From contig CAIRNW010000308.1 of the NCBI GenBank assembly GCA_903879995.1, forward strand, positions 1-16,407: a stretch of DNA of 16,407 bases, given 5' to 3'. The notes below the pieces were generated by a model, which saw nothing but the letters and a program-made list of their open reading frames with translations, was not told where the DNA came from and did not search any database. The stretch's first letter is position 1; each line of letters starts with the position of its first letter. Below, piece by piece: positions 14,926-16,407 of the stretch. Made by a program: the position numbers and the translations under genes. The stretch comes from an uncultured Bacteroidota bacterium (GTDB lineage: Bacteria; Bacteroidota; Bacteroidia; Chitinophagales; Chitinophagaceae).

Positions 14926-15711
14926 TTACTCAGTAATCATTCCCTTTTCAATTATTTCTGCAATATCAAGCACCTGGACGGTTTCTTCTTTTTCTGCACC
15001 TTTGATACCATCTGTTAACATGGTATTACAGAAAGGGCAGGCAGCGGCCACAATCGAGGCTGAAGTGGCTAAGGCTTCATCAGTCCGGGCTCTATTTACG
15101 CGTTGTGTCCCTTTTTCCTCCTCTTTGAACATTTGTGCCCCGCCTGCTCCACAGCAAAGCCCATTGGAGCGGCATCGCTTCATTTCCACCAATTCGCTGT
15201 CCAGTAACTCAAGTACTTTTCGGGGAGCTTCATAGATTCCGTTTGCCCTGCCCAAATAGCAACTATCATGGTAAACAATACGCTTTCCTTTGAACGGGCC
15301 ATCTTCTTTTAGTCTGATTTTTCCTTCATCAATCAGTTGTTGTAATAAAACGGTATGATGAATAACTTCATAATGCCCACCTAGTTCAGGGTATTCGTTT
15401 TTCAGTGTATTAAAACAATGCGGGCAAGTGGTGACAATCTTTTTTACACCATAGCCATTTAAGGTTTGAATGTTTTGATACGCCATCATTTGAAAAAGAA
15501 ATTCATTGCCTGCTCTTCTTGCTGGGTCGCCTGTGCAGCATTCTTCTTTTCCCAGAATAGCAAATTCAATGCCCACTTTTTGTAATATGTGTGCAAAAGC
15601 CTTACTGATGCTTTGCGCTCGTTGATCGAAACTTCCGGCACAACCCACCCAAAACAAGACGGAGGGAGACTTGCCAGCTGCAATACAAGACGCGAGCGTG
15701 GGGATATTCAT
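14926..15711 (-). CDS. Two-CCG-domain Fe-S protein (HdrB/LutA-like)
   Basis: The 261-residue protein contains two copies of the cysteine-rich CCG domain that binds an Fe-S cluster in heterodisulfide reductase HdrB, GlpC, LutA and succinate:quinone reductase SdhE. In the first copy the cysteines are C24, C58-C59 (ECCTGD) and C96/C99 (CPHC); in the second C151 (HDSC), C186-C187 (LCCGAG) and C225/C228 (CPFC). It is expected to take part in cytoplasmic electron transfer. The usual ferredoxin-type or membrane partner is not adjacent in the visible sequence. An upstream in-frame TTG at 15732 lies within the promoter box, so the ATG at 15711 is preferred. The redox partner and substrate cannot be read from the sequence. 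Confidence 0.87.
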   Translation of the reverse strand: MNIPTLASCIAAGKSPSVLFWVGCAGSFDQRAQSISKAFAHILQKVGIEFAILGKEECCTGDPARRAGNEFLFQMMAYQNIQTLNGYGVKKIVTTCPHCFNTLKNEYPELGGHYEVIHHTVLLQQLIDEGKIRLKEDGPFKGKRIVYHDSCYLGRANGIYEAPRKVLELLDSELVEMKRCRSNGLCCGAGGAQMFKEEEKGTQRVNRARTDEALATSASIVAAACPFCNTMLTDGIKGAEKEETVQVLDIAEIIEKGMITE

Positions 15712-15729
15712 GTAAATGAAATTGTATTG

Positions 15730-15737
15730 CAAAAGTA
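15730..15737 (-). promoter_or_regulatory. -7 promoter box (TACTTTTG) of the Fe-S protein gene
   Basis: TACTTTTG on the minus strand matches TAnnTTTG exactly and lies 18 bases before the ATG at 15711. A TTTC lies 21 bases upstream of it, close to the TTTG -33 consensus and spacing. It rules out the longer TTG-initiated reading. Confidence 0.55.
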
Positions 15738-15781
15738 CAGAATTTGAACAGTTGACAGGAAAGAGGGTGGCTAGTTTGCAG

Positions 15782-15789
15782 TATTTTTG
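15782..15789 (+). promoter_or_regulatory. -7 promoter box (TATTTTTG) of the ATP-grasp gene
   Basis: TATTTTTG matches TAnnTTTG exactly and ends 11 bases before the ATG at 15801. No -33 box is evident at the usual distance. It is divergent from the Fe-S protein promoter, which lies about 45 bases away. Confidence 0.45.
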
Positions 15790-15800
15790 ATGACCAACTT

Positions 15801-16407
15801 ATGCAAAAGTTCTTCAATCGTTTATTGCGCTGGGAGGAATGGAATTTTTATATACTGTACTTGCCAATACTTCCATGGTGGCTTTGGTATTGTTTAAGGA
15901 GTAAATCTGTTTGGTTTTTTAGTTCGTCCAACCCTACTATAACTTTTGGGGGATTTGAGGGGGAAGGGAAGAGAGAGATGTATGAACAATTGCCTCGGCA
16001 TTTATACCCCAAAACCATCTATATTGACTCATCCATGCCCGAAGCAATGGTTTTGACGCAGATTCAAGAGGCAGGGTTTACGCTTCCTTTTACGGTCAAA
16101 CCAGACGTAGGGATGAAGGGCATCTTATTTAGGCGTATCGAGAGTTGGGAGCAGTGGTCGCATTATCATCAGACTATCTCTGTTGATTACGTTGTACAAG
16201 ATTGGATAAAATACCCCAATGAGTACAGCATCTTTTATTACCGGCACCCCTCTGAAACAAAAGGTATTATCAGCGGGTTTATTCAAAAAGACTTATTACA
16301 AGTGATTGGTGATGGGGTGGCAACAATTGAGCAATTGGTCAAGCTACATCCTAAGGCCTCTAGACGCGTTAAGGAGCTCAAGGCTAAACATATTGACAAC
16401 TGGCACC
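15801..16407 (+). CDS. ATP-grasp domain protein, N-terminal part (cut by window edge)
   Basis: About 202 residues are in the window and the reading frame is open to the right edge. The start MQKFFNRLLRWEEWNFYILYLPILPWWLWYCLRSKSVWFF is strongly hydrophobic and aromatic (about 14-40) and probably associates with the membrane. Then come NPTITFGGFEGEGKREMYEQLP and the segment FTVKPDVGMKGILFRRI (about 97-113), which looks like the nucleotide-binding lysine strand and glycine-containing loop of ATP-grasp ligases, followed by VDYVVQDWI and SGFIQKDLLQVIGDGVATIEQLV. I recall Bacteroidota homologues being named 'D-alanine-D-alanine ligase' or ATP-grasp protein, but the Ddl metal-binding end is outside the window and the substrate is not known. 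Confidence 0.78.
   Translation, partial: MQKFFNRLLRWEEWNFYILYLPILPWWLWYCLRSKSVWFFSSSNPTITFGGFEGEGKREMYEQLPRHLYPKTIYIDSSMPEAMVLTQIQEAGFTLPFTVKPDVGMKGILFRRIESWEQWSHYHQTISVDYVVQDWIKYPNEYSIFYYRHPSETKGIISGFIQKDLLQVIGDGVATIEQLVKLHPKASRRVKELKAKHIDNWH

Noticed and set aside
15712..15732. Seven-residue extension of the Fe-S protein from an upstream TTG
   Set aside because: The TTG lies in the TACTTTTG promoter box, upstream of the expected transcript start.

Overview
The window is about 41% GC by eye and reads as a chromosomal segment of a Bacteroidota bacterium, most likely a Chitinophagaceae member (Sediminibacterium/Hydrotalea-like; genus is a guess). Supporting signs are several TAnnTTTG-type -7 promoter boxes close to start codons, weak Shine-Dalgarno signals, a SusC-era style outer-membrane beta-barrel with carboxypeptidase-like N-domain, a Bacteroidota-type LptE, DUF4199, and the lineage-specific family usually mislabelled 'ABC transporter ATPase'. 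It is almost entirely coding, with no insertion sequence, phage gene, CRISPR array or toxin-antitoxin pair visible. No stretch above 300 bases lacks a gene.

Layout. (1) 1-2044, minus strand: a tightly overlapping operon of a dihydroorotase-like protein whose metal-binding and catalytic residues are replaced, a DUF4199 membrane protein, and a family 2 glycosyltransferase running off the left edge. (2) 2099-2244: tRNA-Pro(GGG) with its own -7 box and a strong terminator, divergent from the dihydroorotase-like gene. (3) 2259-5603, plus strand: a secreted NTF2/DUF4440-like protein, a six-helix half-size MFS-like protein, a small secreted protein of unknown role, N-acetylglucosamine-6-phosphate deacetylase (nagA) and a TrmH-type RNA 2'-O-methyltransferase. 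(4) 5605-11898, minus strand, in transcription order: miaB, a receiver-less sigma-54 activator, lptE, a TPR-like protein, secG, a rho-independent terminator, then mltG and a YihY/BrkB membrane protein. This block combines tRNA modification, LPS transport, protein export and peptidoglycan processing: a cell-envelope housekeeping cluster. (5) 12016-14415, plus strand: a large TonB-receptor-like outer-membrane protein, divergent from miaB. (6) 14412-15711, minus strand: a small family of unknown role and a two-CCG-domain Fe-S protein. (7) 15801 to the right edge, plus strand: the N-terminal part of a membrane-anchored ATP-grasp protein.

I did not find a clear new defence or mobile system. The points most worth following are the apparently catalytically dead dihydroorotase homologue heading a membrane/glycosyltransferase operon, the stand-alone half MFS protein, and the sigma-54 activator lacking a sensory domain embedded in the lptE-secG operon. 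Much of the rest is ordinary core genome.
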